A stretch of 64,000 bases of DNA from Anaerolineae bacterium (GTDB lineage Bacteria > Chloroflexota > Anaerolineae > Aggregatilineales > Phototrophicaceae). The stretch is taken from contig JAJEBK010000018.1 in the NCBI GenBank assembly GCA_022823945.1, positions 1 to 64,000 of the forward strand. The letters run 5' to 3'. Positions within the stretch are counted from its first letter, which is position 1; each line of letters begins with the position of its first letter. The translations under genes and the position numbers were made by a program. Shown in pieces: positions 41,509 to 49,897 of the stretch. The notes under the pieces are model-generated. The model did not search any database and was not told where the DNA came from. It saw nothing but the letters and a program-made list of their open reading frames with translations.

Positions 41509-42840
41509 TCAAGGCGATGCGCCTGGCTGGATATAGGCGGTGCCATGTGTCTGATAGACCGGCGGATAGATTACCGCTGCATCCAGCGCGCTCTGATCTT
41601 GCTCGAAGTATTGCACGACTGTCACAATCGGGTCGGGCCATTGATGCCACAGGTAGGTCGGTTCGCCTTCGGGCAAGTCTGGATTGTGGCTGCCATAGTC
41701 GAAGTAATAGCGTCCCTGCGCCAACTCGATGTCGATAGTCTCCAGCGCGGCAACGATGGCGGCCGCGTCGTTGAAGCTGTCGGCGGCATCCATCGCCTTG
41801 GCCATCAGCCATACGCTATCATAAGGCTCTAGCGCATAGCTGGGGGCGACGCCGCCCCACTCGGCTGTATAGCGGTCATTCACATCGTGCGCGATATCGC
41901 CGAAGAGCGCGGGCGTGGCACCGACACGGGTGAAAGCGCAGTAGTTGCCATCGGGCACAGCCGCCCAAAACTGCGTCGAATCGCCGGCGAAGCTTTCGGC
42001 GACGCAGATGGTATCGGCGCTGGGCGCAATGCCTAGCTCAGCCATCTGCTGCACCAGGTTGAAGCCGGTCTCGCCTGTAACCAGCACACGAATGGCATCC
42101 GTCGGTTCGGCGCGCGCCAAAACGCGGTTGAGCACAGGCACAAAGTCTTCTGTGCCCAGCTCGAAGCTGTACTGCTCGACTGTCACGCCGGCCGCTTCCA
42201 AGAGGGCTGCTTCATCGGCCGCGGCCGGGATGCCATAATCGGTGTTCTCCGTCATGATGATGACATCATCCAGGCCAAGCTCGATGAACCAGTTCGCAGC
42301 CACCGCCGCCACCATGGAATTGGCTGGCGAGGTGCGGAAGATATAGTCGACGCCGTCTTCTACCCGTGGCGCCCGGCCATCAAATTCGATGATGCCGTTG
42401 GCGGTGATGTTGTCATTCCAGGGTCCGGCGAAGAGCGTGGGGATGGAGTTTTCCTGCGTCACCAGCATCGTTGCCAGCGCCACCGCGCTATGGTAGCCGC
42501 CGACAACGCCATGCACGCCATCTTCAAAGATCCAGCGCTCGGCCAGAGCCTGTCCGCGCTCAGAGATGCCTTCGCTGTCGCCAGTCAGCACTTCTATGCG
42601 GTGGTTGACGCCAGCAATATCGATCCCGCAATCGGCGTTGATATCGGCTGCCGCCTGCTGATAGGACCAGTCGATGATGACGCCGGCACCGGTCGCTCCT
42701 GGTGGCGAAAGCGGCGCGATGCCACCCAGACGGATGGTCTCCTCGGCGAATTCGCAGTGCGAGTCGGCGTATGCGGCTGGCAGAACGAGCGAAAACAGAA
42801 CAAGCAGCATTGCCAAAAAAGTGATTTTGTAGCGCATCAT
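41509..42840 (-). CDS. branched-chain-type periplasmic binding protein, paralog B
   Basis: 443 residues. Signal peptide FLAMLLVLFSLVLPAAYA, no lipobox, then the same fold and Cys pattern as paralog A (SHCEF, ADCGI, MTENTDYGIPAA). Excellent Shine-Dalgarno (GAGGAGGAAAGT) before ATG 42840. The last 40 codons are almost identical in DNA to those of paralog A, much more so than the rest, which suggests gene conversion. Confidence 0.88.
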   Translation of the reverse strand: MMRYKITFLAMLLVLFSLVLPAAYADSHCEFAEETIRLGGIAPLSPPGATGAGVIIDWSYQQAAADINADCGIDIAGVNHRIEVLTGDSEGISERGQALAERWIFEDGVHGVVGGYHSAVALATMLVTQENSIPTLFAGPWNDNITANGIIEFDGRAPRVEDGVDYIFRTSPANSMVAAVAANWFIELGLDDVIIMTENTDYGIPAAADEAALLEAAGVTVEQYSFELGTEDFVPVLNRVLARAEPTDAIRVLVTGETGFNLVQQMAELGIAPSADTICVAESFAGDSTQFWAAVPDGNYCAFTRVGATPALFGDIAHDVNDRYTAEWGGVAPSYALEPYDSVWLMAKAMDAADSFNDAAAIVAALETIDIELAQGRYYFDYGSHNPDLPEGEPTYLWHQWPDPIVTVVQYFEQDQSALDAAVIYPPVYQTHGTAYIQPGASP

Positions 42841-42865
42841 ACTTTCCTCCTCATTGCATAGGCAA

Positions 42866-42925
42866 TTTATCCTAATTAACAGTGTACGATAAATTGAGCC
42901 AGGGAGTCAAGCAAGTGCGCAACCC
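42866..42925 (-). promoter_or_regulatory. promoter of paralog B
   Basis: On the minus strand TTGACT and TACACT are about 18 nt apart, upstream of the ATG at 42840. Confidence 0.5.
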
Positions 42926-42932
42926 GGCCAGT

Positions 42933-43140
42933 GCAATCGCATCAAAATGAAAGCTCGCGCGTATTCTGCTTCATCGGACTTATCGAGGGGTCTTTTAGGG
43001 CGAGTCACCGCCTCGCCCCTACTTGCCGTCTGGGAATCTCTGTGAAACCAACCAATGTATTGCAACAATCAAATGGAATCGCGTAGGGGCGACTCTTGAG
43101 TCGCCCAAACGAACCATTGTGGTGTTGTGGGCGAGACAAG
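42933..43140. repeat. intergenic repeats: GCAATCGCATCAAAATG motif and GTAGGGGCGA family
   Basis: GCAATCGCATCAAAATG (42933-42949) matches the end of the element at 4249. It is followed by GGCGAGTCACCGCCTCGCCC (about 42999-43018) and GTAGGGGCGACTCTTGAGTCGCCC-type palindromic sequence near 43085. No gene is seen in the 42841-43181 gap. Confidence 0.55.
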
Positions 43141-43181
43141 CAGCACCCTACCTTTGGATGAGATCCTGGCGCATCCGGGTC

Positions 43182-44510
43182 CTAGCTGCCCACCTCGAAG
43201 TACGATGTGCCGTGCGTCTGATATACTTCTGGCCAGACGACAGCGGCATCCAAGCCATTCTGCCCTTCTTTGAAGTATTGCAACACGGTGACAACCGGCA
43301 CGGGCCATTGATGCCACATATAGGCGGGCTCATCGGCGGGCAGGTCGGGATTGTGGCTGCCATATTTGAAGTAATAGCGCCCCTGTGAAAGCTCAATATC
43401 CGCCAGCTCCAGGGCGGCTACGACAGCCTCTGCATCCGTATAGCTGCCGGCTCGCTGAATCGCGTCTGCCATGAGCCAAACGCTGTCATAGGCTTCCATG
43501 GCGAAGCTGACCAGGATATCGCCGAAGTCTTCCAGATAGCGCCGATCCAGCTCGGCTGCCAGATCAGTATAAAGACCGGGCACTGTGCCGACCCGTTCAA
43601 ATACACAGTAGTTGCCATCGGGGACATTGTTCCAGTATTGCGTCGACTGGAACGCCAGGTGGTTGGTGACGCAGATGGTATCGGCTGTCGGGGCTATGCC
43701 CAACTCAGCCATTTGCTGCGTGAGGTTATAGGAAGTTTCACCACTGACCAGCAGGCGGATGGCATCGGGCGGCTCTTGGCGTGCCTGGATGCGACTGAGG
43801 ATAGGGACGAAGTCTTCGGTGCCCAGCTCGATTTCCAGTTGCTCGACATGCACGCCGGCGCGTTCCAGGTGCGCTCGTTCGGCGGCGGCGGCGGGGTGTC
43901 CATAGTCGGTGTTTTCCAGGATGATAACCGCGTTGGCCACGCCCTGCGAGACCAGCCAGTCGGTCACGACCTTGCCGACGATGGAACTGGGTGGCGCGGT
44001 GCGGAATACATAGTCGACGCCCTGGCTGCGGCGCGGCGGCTTGCCCTCATATTCGACATAGCCGGCGGCGCTGATATTGTCGTTGCGGGGATGGGCATAA
44101 ATCGTGGGAATGCGATACCGCTGCACCATGCCCATGGTCGCCAGCCCGACCGCGCTGTGATAAAAGCCAACGATGCCCTGCACCTTGTCCTGCAAGATCA
44201 GCCGCTCAACAACCGCCTGCCCATACTCCGACACGCCCTCAGAATCGGCTATGACCATATCCAGGCGATGATTCGCGCCATTAATCTGGATGCCGCAATC
44301 GGCATTGATATCGGCGATGGCTTGCTCGAAGCCCCACTGCATGCCGATGCCGCCAGTCACAGAGCCTGGCGCAGAAAGCGGCACAACAGCGCCCAGCCGC
44401 ACGACTTCTTCGGCGAAGTCGCAATTGTCATCGGCGTGGCTTGTGCCGGCCGCCAATGTGATAAGCAAACACAACATAATCGTGAGTCGCAATCCTGTCA
44501 TCGGCATCAT
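43182..44510 (-). CDS. branched-chain-type periplasmic binding protein, paralog C
   Basis: 442 residues from ATG 44510 (GGAG just upstream; several adjacent Met codons are alternatives). Signal peptide LTIMLCLLITLAAGTSHA, then the paralogous fold (DNCDF, ADCGI, ILENTDYGHPAA, YMWHQWPVPVVTVLQYF). It is the most divergent of the three and has a different C-terminus (TSYFEVGS). The trio probably serves uptake or sensing of related amino acids or amides; ligand unknown. Confidence 0.88.
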   Translation of the reverse strand: MMPMTGLRLTIMLCLLITLAAGTSHADDNCDFAEEVVRLGAVVPLSAPGSVTGGIGMQWGFEQAIADINADCGIQINGANHRLDMVIADSEGVSEYGQAVVERLILQDKVQGIVGFYHSAVGLATMGMVQRYRIPTIYAHPRNDNISAAGYVEYEGKPPRRSQGVDYVFRTAPPSSIVGKVVTDWLVSQGVANAVIILENTDYGHPAAAAERAHLERAGVHVEQLEIELGTEDFVPILSRIQARQEPPDAIRLLVSGETSYNLTQQMAELGIAPTADTICVTNHLAFQSTQYWNNVPDGNYCVFERVGTVPGLYTDLAAELDRRYLEDFGDILVSFAMEAYDSVWLMADAIQRAGSYTDAEAVVAALELADIELSQGRYYFKYGSHNPDLPADEPAYMWHQWPVPVVTVLQYFKEGQNGLDAAVVWPEVYQTHGTSYFEVGS

Positions 44511-44604
44511 TGGCTCCACTGGCCACACAAGCTTTTCACCTCTTAGGATATGGATTTGCTTGCACAAGGCAAGTGCCGACCAAAAGCAGAGCCAGGCAAG
44601 TTGT

Positions 44605-44672
44605 GTAACACATCAATCACAAAGGTACAAAAGTCGCAGAGATTGTTTGCCACAGAGGCGCTTGTCATAGGC
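44605..44672. repeat. dispersed repeat, CACAAAGG/CACAGAGG type
   Basis: ATCACAAAGGTACAAAAGTC and GCCACAGAGGCGC upstream of thpR. Confidence 0.45.
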
Positions 44673-44719
44673 CAAGTTGAGTATACTGCGTCTGCGCTCT
44701 TGCTAGAAAAGGAATCGGC

Positions 44720-45346
44720 ATGCCCCGCTTGTTCGTTGCCATCGACCTGCCGGACGCCGCCAAAGACCAGATTCTTGGTTTGCGCGAGGACGACCTGCCG
44801 CCCGGCCGCTGGACACGCCGCGACGCGCTGCACTTGACGCTGCATTTCATCGGCGAAACGGGGGAGAAACAAGCGCGCCGATATGAGCAGGCGCTGCAGC
44901 AGGTGGATGTGCCGGCTTTCGTCTTGCAGATCGGCGGCGTCGGGCAATTTCCGGTCGACAGCAGGCCCCGTGTGATCTGGGCGGGCATAGGGAATACGCC
45001 GGCGCTGCGCGCGCTGCACGAGGCGGCTGGACGCGCCTTGCAAATCGGCGGCTTTCGGCTGGAACGGCGGCGCTTCCACCCACACATCACGCTGATGCGC
45101 TTCAAGAAACCGCTGCGCCGAGGTCTGGCAAGCCGCTGGATTCAAGCGCATCTGGATTTCCACATCGAGCCGGTTTCTGTGCGGGAATTCGCTTTGTACG
45201 AGAGCCAACTGCGTCCGGGCGGCGCGGTCTATACAAAACGCGCAGTGTATGCGCTGCGCAGGCACCCCCCTCAGTCCCCCCGACGAGTCAGGGGGAGGCA
45301 AACTCCCCTCGGTCCCCCGACAGGTCAGGGGGAGCAAATACCTTGA
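44720..45346 (+). CDS. thpR: RNA 2',3'-cyclic phosphodiesterase (ThpR)
   Basis: 208 residues of the 2H phosphoesterase family. Both HxTx motifs are present: HLTLHFIGE near residue 38 and HPHITLMRFKKP near residue 120. It opens 2',3'-cyclic phosphates on RNA ends; the name ligase is historical. The family normally ends near YALR; here about 28 additional residues (Pro/Arg/Gly-rich) are encoded by a copy of the dispersed repeat at 45260-45385, which supplies the stop codon. Confidence 0.9.
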   Translation: MPRLFVAIDLPDAAKDQILGLREDDLPPGRWTRRDALHLTLHFIGETGEKQARRYEQALQQVDVPAFVLQIGGVGQFPVDSRPRVIWAGIGNTPALRALHEAAGRALQIGGFRLERRRFHPHITLMRFKKPLRRGLASRWIQAHLDFHIEPVSVREFALYESQLRPGGAVYTKRAVYALRRHPPQSPRRVRGRQTPLGPPTGQGEQIP

Positions 45347-45385
45347 CCCCCCTCTCTGATGCTTTGGGGAGGGGCCGGAGGTTGG
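45260..45385. repeat. partial copy of the ~140-bp dispersed repeat, inside the end of thpR
   Basis: CCCCCCTCAGTCCCCCCGAC followed by GGGGGAGGCAAACTCCCCTC and GGAGGGGCCGGAGG, the modules of 10908-11045. The first half is translated as the C-terminus of ThpR; the rest lies between convergent genes. Confidence 0.65.
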
Positions 45386-45403
45386 TGTAGGACGCACCCT
45401 TCC

Positions 45404-46582
45404 TCAATCCGCTTGCGGCAGACGATACACACGCAGCAACAGCGCAGAACCCACAATCACCGCGCCTATGGTCACAAAAGCCAGCTCCAGCGAAGTCTGT
45501 GCCAGCGCTGCATAAATGGGCGCGCCCATGGCGATGAACAAGCTGGCGAACATATTGATTAGCGACAGCACCGTCGCGCGATTTTCGCTCGAAATCAGCG
45601 CATTCTGATAAGCCGAAAAGAGCGGCGCTTTCGTATCGTTTGCGCCGTACATGAATGTGACCAAAAGCACTGTTGCGATGGGTCCGGTCGCCGCCGCCAG
45701 CAGCCAATACAACAGGCCCGGCAGCAGAATCAACAGCGCCACCGCCCGCGCCTGCCCCAGCCAGGCTTCCAGCTTCCAGGCATAGCGCTGCGTGATCACG
45801 GCCAGCAGACTGCCCAGCGATAGGGTCAAACCCACCACGAATGGCGTTGCGTGATTTTGCACCAGGTAGGGTGGTGCCAATGTGGTGACCAGAGTCGCCG
45901 TGAATGGCGTGCTGAAGACCACCAGCATCGCCAGCCGCCGCAAGCGCCGATTGCCGGCCAGCAGAGCAAAACCCGTGCGCAGCAGGCTCAGGCTGCCCGG
46001 TCGCTCTTCGCTTGACGATGCCGCAGGCTCGCGCAAGGTAAAGCACACCAACAGCCCAATGCACAGCGCGACTACGGTCAAAGCAATGGCGGGGATGAAG
46101 TTCTCGACGCGGGCATCGCCGATGATGAAGCCGCCGAGCACCGGCGCGATGACAAAGGCGATCTGGCTGTAGCTGTTGAGCCGCCCCATAGCGCGCTTCA
46201 TGGCATCTTCGCGACTGTCCGCAGGCAAGCTGTCATAGACCAGCGCCTCGACCGCGCCCGAGGCAAAGGCGAAACCCGTGCCTGTCAGCAGCGCGATGAC
46301 GATGTACCACTCGAAGCTGCGCGCGAAGATGAAGATGAACTCGGCGCACATCAGCAAAAAGGTCGAAGCGGCGATGGACCACTTGCGCCCCAGCCGGTCG
46401 GCCAAGATGCCAGTGGGAACTTCCATCAAGAAGATGGTGAAGATCATGATCGATTCTATGAGGCTGATCTGCACTAGGCTCAAGCCGCGCGCCAGCAACA
46501 GCAGCGCAACGGCATGCACATAGAGATGAAAGCGCTGGGCAAAGCTGATGACGATGACTTTGTTGATGTTGCCGGCAGTCAT
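45404..46582 (-). CDS. MFS transporter
   Basis: 392 residues with about twelve membrane helices. The MFS motif A is ADRLGRKWSIAAS between helices 2 and 3, preceded by MEVPTGILADR, a pattern common in drug or sugar efflux members. Start ATG at 46582 (MTAGNIN). A long second-half repeat is visible. It is convergent with thpR. Substrate cannot be predicted. Confidence 0.85.
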   Translation of the reverse strand: MTAGNINKVIVISFAQRFHLYVHAVALLLLARGLSLVQISLIESIMIFTIFLMEVPTGILADRLGRKWSIAASTFLLMCAEFIFIFARSFEWYIVIALLTGTGFAFASGAVEALVYDSLPADSREDAMKRAMGRLNSYSQIAFVIAPVLGGFIIGDARVENFIPAIALTVVALCIGLLVCFTLREPAASSSEERPGSLSLLRTGFALLAGNRRLRRLAMLVVFSTPFTATLVTTLAPPYLVQNHATPFVVGLTLSLGSLLAVITQRYAWKLEAWLGQARAVALLILLPGLLYWLLAAATGPIATVLLVTFMYGANDTKAPLFSAYQNALISSENRATVLSLINMFASLFIAMGAPIYAALAQTSLELAFVTIGAVIVGSALLLRVYRLPQAD

Positions 46583-46739
46583 GGCAGCTCGCTTGGGGCT
46601 GGTTGGGCACATCGAGTATAGCAGTCAACCGCCTCAGCCCTTAGCCCTCGACATGTCAGGGAAAAGCGCGCTGTGTCGGACACATGGATTAAATTCTGAG
46701 ACTTTGTACATCAGTGAATCCAAGCAAATTGTTGAAAAA

Positions 46740-46905
46740 GCTTGACCACCGAGTACACCGAGTCTGAGAGAGTGCACCGAGAGAATAATATGGGTTTTCT
46801 CTGTGCTTCTGTGCCTGTGTGGCAAATGTTTGTTGCATAACTTACTTTCGTTTACTACTGTGGCAAAGTAACTTTGTGCCTTTGAGTCCTTTGTGGTTTA
46901 ATCTG
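46740..46905. repeat. dispersed repeats, CACCGAGTACACCGAG and CTTTGTGCC types
   Basis: ACCACCGAGTACACCGAG near 46743, then TCTGTGCTTCTGTGCC and CTTTGTGCCTTTGAGTCC up to the aldolase leader. No gene seen between 46583 and 46937. Confidence 0.55.
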
Positions 46906-46937
46906 CCAGGTATCGGGGCGAGCGACAGGAGCGACGC

Positions 46938-47705
46938 ATGCGCAAAAACCGAGTGCGCGAGATCTGGGCGGCGGGCAAGCCAGCGCTGAATGGCTGGCTG
47001 CATATCCCCAGCGCCTGGTCTGCCGAGATCATGGCGAATCAAGATTGGGACAGCTTGGTCATCGACATGCAGCACGGCATGATGGGCATGGAAACCGCCA
47101 TCATTATGCTGCAGGCGATTTCCACCACCGACACAGTGCCCATGGCGCGAGTCAACTGGAATACGCCTGGCGAAATCATGCGTCTGCTGGATGCTGGTGC
47201 CTATGGCATCGTCTGCCCGATGATCGAAACGCGGCAAGAGTGCGAGGACTTCGTGGGCGCGTGCCGCTTTCCACCGCTGGGTTATCGCAGCTTGGGTCCC
47301 ACGCGCGCTCGCATCTATGCGGGTGAAGCGTATGCCGAGCAGGCGAATGACACGGTGCTCACTTTTGCCATGATCGAGACGCAGCTGGGCTTCGACAATC
47401 GCGACGAAATCATGGCTGTGCCGGGCTTGGACGCGGTCTTTGTGGGCATCGGCGACTTGCGCTTGAGCATGACGGGCCGGGCTGGTTTTGATCGGGACGC
47501 GGTGGTCGAGGCGGCGCTGGATGACATATTGGAATCGGCGCGGCGGCATGATGTCAAAGCCGGCATCTTCTGCGCCAGCACCGACCATGCCATCGAGATG
47601 ATCCGGCGCGGCTATGACTTCATCACTGTGATGACCGAGACGGCGATCATGACCAGCGCGGCCGGGCAGATCATCAACGCGGTGCGCGGGGTTGGGGCGG
47701 GTTAG
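46938..47705 (+). CDS. HpcH/HpaI-type aldolase
   Basis: 255 residues. A class II aldolase/citrate-lyase fold: GWLHIPSAWSAEIMANQDWD, VIDMQHGMMG (with His), MARVNWN, the metal-binding Glu in FAMIETQLG and the Asp region FVGIGDLRLSM. It would cleave or form 2-keto-hydroxy acids using pyruvate as donor. It has no neighbours of a degradation pathway. Its end overlaps the restriction enzyme gene by 4 nt (convergent). Confidence 0.85.
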   Translation: MRKNRVREIWAAGKPALNGWLHIPSAWSAEIMANQDWDSLVIDMQHGMMGMETAIIMLQAISTTDTVPMARVNWNTPGEIMRLLDAGAYGIVCPMIETRQECEDFVGACRFPPLGYRSLGPTRARIYAGEAYAEQANDTVLTFAMIETQLGFDNRDEIMAVPGLDAVFVGIGDLRLSMTGRAGFDRDAVVEAALDDILESARRHDVKAGIFCASTDHAIEMIRRGYDFITVMTETAIMTSAAGQIINAVRGVGAG

Positions 47706-48502
47706 TCGAGACGCCGTTTGCGATAGAGTTGCAATTCTTCGCTTGACACTTCGTGCTCTGGAACTAAACGATAATGGCGTTCCGCTAATTTGACCAGACC
47801 TTCATCCGGGTCGGTTCCAAATTCAAACAGCGCTATGCTTTCTTCGTCCATGAACTGAGCAGCAATCGGTCGTGCAACCAATTCTGGAAACTTTTCCGCG
47901 CAAAGCGCCAAGTCTTGTTCTATTTGAACGACTCCAATCTGATCCGCTTTGCCCTTCGCTTGCACCGGCATGACATAGTGTGCCCCTCGTTTGTCCAGTC
48001 CCACATAAATCTCATCGGTCTCGATCTGGCCAATGTTATGCACGGTTGTACGCAAGTGGTTTTGGATGGAATAACAGGTCACGCCAGTGAAGATATCTAC
48101 AAGTCTGTTGTATCGCAGTTTCGCCAATAGCGCCTGTTCGTCAGTTAGGGCATACCGTGCTACGATTCCAGGAGTAGCATCCGGTATGTTAGTGATTGGC
48201 AACATAGGATCAGGTTGAATCTTTGAAACGGCCTTGAGTTCAAACGCATACTTCGCTTGTCCCTTGCCAACTATTACCCAAGATAGCCCCGCTGGTGCTT
48301 CTCGAATAATTGTGTCGGGCAGAGGCGTTCTATGCCTAAATGAGTAGACGACGTCCCCTAGATTCTTTGGCAAAGGAATATCAAGTTGCTTCGCTGCTTG
48401 TGCAATGTCTTCGCGCGAAAATGAAACAACTGAATCGCCCGACTGATACTGTTGGAAAAAGATGTATTCAATTATCCGAGAGTAACGGTTTGGTCTTGGC
48501 AT
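47702..48502 (-). CDS. putative Type II restriction endonuclease
   Basis: 266 residues. The centre reads DEIYVGLDKRGAHYVMPVQAKGKAD, which looks like a PD-(D/E)xK nuclease site with the second acidic residue replaced by Gln (QxK). Its start lies 9 nt after the stop of the DNA methyltransferase gene, so they form one operon in methylase-first order. It has no membrane or signal sequence. Base composition seems more AT-rich than the flanks, consistent with transfer. Assignment as restriction enzyme rests on the pairing and this motif. Confidence 0.7.
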   Translation of the reverse strand: MPRPNRYSRIIEYIFFQQYQSGDSVVSFSREDIAQAAKQLDIPLPKNLGDVVYSFRHRTPLPDTIIREAPAGLSWVIVGKGQAKYAFELKAVSKIQPDPMLPITNIPDATPGIVARYALTDEQALLAKLRYNRLVDIFTGVTCYSIQNHLRTTVHNIGQIETDEIYVGLDKRGAHYVMPVQAKGKADQIGVVQIEQDLALCAEKFPELVARPIAAQFMDEESIALFEFGTDPDEGLVKLAERHYRLVPEHEVSSEELQLYRKRRLD

Positions 48503-48511
48503 CTCTTGAAT

Positions 48512-49819
48512 TTAGCCGTTCCATTGGAGTAATAGAACTTCTTCGCGCAGTTGCTCTTTTGTTACGGTCGAAAAACGTGTGCGGAACAGTTCAATGTCAA
48601 GGACTTTATATCCCAGTTGTTCGGCGACCTCTGCCAGGATTTCTCCAGTTCGTATCATTATGCGAAAATACGATGCCTGATCACCGACAACGTAGGCCAG
48701 CTTGGCACCCGGACGCAATAATGTGCGCAGATCTGATAAGTGACGAGCCATTCCTCCAAAATATAATCTAACCACTTTCGCGTACTGTCTTTCAAATCCC
48801 GAAGTCTTCCTCAGTTCTAGTCGACGCTGTTCAATAGAGTCAGCCAGCGCTTGGATTCTAGGTATGTTGGCTACCCAGCTGTGATCGGAATCAGCTTTGT
48901 AGACGCTTCGTGTGTTAGATCGAATGAACTGTTGCTTTTGTCTACGCAAATCTGCGCGGCTCGACAGAAAACCAAGCAATACTGATTCGAGACGCGTCGT
49001 TCGACTATAATCTTTTTCATTTGGATATGGTGGAGAAGTTATTACGGCGTCAATTGAGCGCGGCTTCAAGCGACTTTGCATTGCCCTTGCGTCTGCCTTA
49101 TGCACCGTTGCGGGCGTAAACGGTAGCATGCGAACTTCTTGTAAGTCGCATACCATCATTTCAAGTGCGTCAAGCCACGGTCCAAGCACAGGCGCATCAG
49201 CCTTTAGTTTGCCCACGCCTATCTCTGGGCCGAATCGAAGATTGCTTATTTCTTTCACGGTTTGTTTCGCCAATGCCAATTTCGCGTGACTCTGCAATCT
49301 AGTTTCTTGATACTGATCGATGCAATCCAAAAGCGTTAGTACCTTGTGCAAGGGCAAAGGGCTAATTGAGTTTTTGATTAACAGTCGGGACTTTTCAGCA
49401 TCCAATGTGCGAAGTTGCTCAGTGAATACGTTGATTCCAAAGTTGCAACTGTCATATTTTAGCATGGATTCTTGTCGCAACTCACGAAGTCTGTTAGCGA
49501 CAGTTTGCCCATATTCGACCAAGAGGCGAGGATCAACATCCCAATCCGTTTTCACCCGCGCAGCAAAGTGCGCCATCGCATTGGCCTCCACTCCAACACT
49601 AGCGATTCCGAGCTTTTTGGCTTCTACGAGGGTTGTGCCAGTACCGCAAAACGGGTCAAGGATAGTTTGACCCTTTGCAAGGTTGAATTTCTCAATATAG
49701 TCGCGGACCAAATGAGGCGGAAAGGACAATACAAACCTGTACCATTCATGGACAGGTCTGTCCCCCACATATAACCGATTTAGCTCGTTGCCGTTTTGAA
49801 GCTGTGTAGAGTATGCCAT
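48512..49819 (-). CDS. DNA methyltransferase (N4-cytosine or N6-adenine)
   Basis: 435 residues from ATG 49819. SAM-binding motif I is QTILDPFCGTGTTLVEA near residue 50, and catalytic motif IV is TSPPYPN about 210 residues later, with the target-recognition region between. TSPPY is typical of amino-methylating enzymes. It protects host DNA against the adjacent endonuclease. GC is lower than the surrounding genes. A promoter (49845-49873) precedes it. Recognition sequence is unknown. Confidence 0.85.
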   Translation of the reverse strand: MAYSTQLQNGNELNRLYVGDRPVHEWYRFVLSFPPHLVRDYIEKFNLAKGQTILDPFCGTGTTLVEAKKLGIASVGVEANAMAHFAARVKTDWDVDPRLLVEYGQTVANRLRELRQESMLKYDSCNFGINVFTEQLRTLDAEKSRLLIKNSISPLPLHKVLTLLDCIDQYQETRLQSHAKLALAKQTVKEISNLRFGPEIGVGKLKADAPVLGPWLDALEMMVCDLQEVRMLPFTPATVHKADARAMQSRLKPRSIDAVITSPPYPNEKDYSRTTRLESVLLGFLSSRADLRRQKQQFIRSNTRSVYKADSDHSWVANIPRIQALADSIEQRRLELRKTSGFERQYAKVVRLYFGGMARHLSDLRTLLRPGAKLAYVVGDQASYFRIMIRTGEILAEVAEQLGYKVLDIELFRTRFSTVTKEQLREEVLLLQWNG

Positions 49820-49844
49820 TTGAACCTTGCAATTGATTAGGACA

Positions 49845-49873
49845 AATGTACTGCAAGCGCGCGTAAATGGCAA
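49845..49873 (-). promoter_or_regulatory. promoter of the restriction-modification operon
   Basis: Minus-strand TTGCCA (complement of 49868-49873) and TACATT (complement of 49845-49850), spacer 17 nt, about 25 nt before the ATG at 49819. Confidence 0.55.
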
Positions 49874-49897
49874 ATGATATTCATGAGAAATCAAAAC

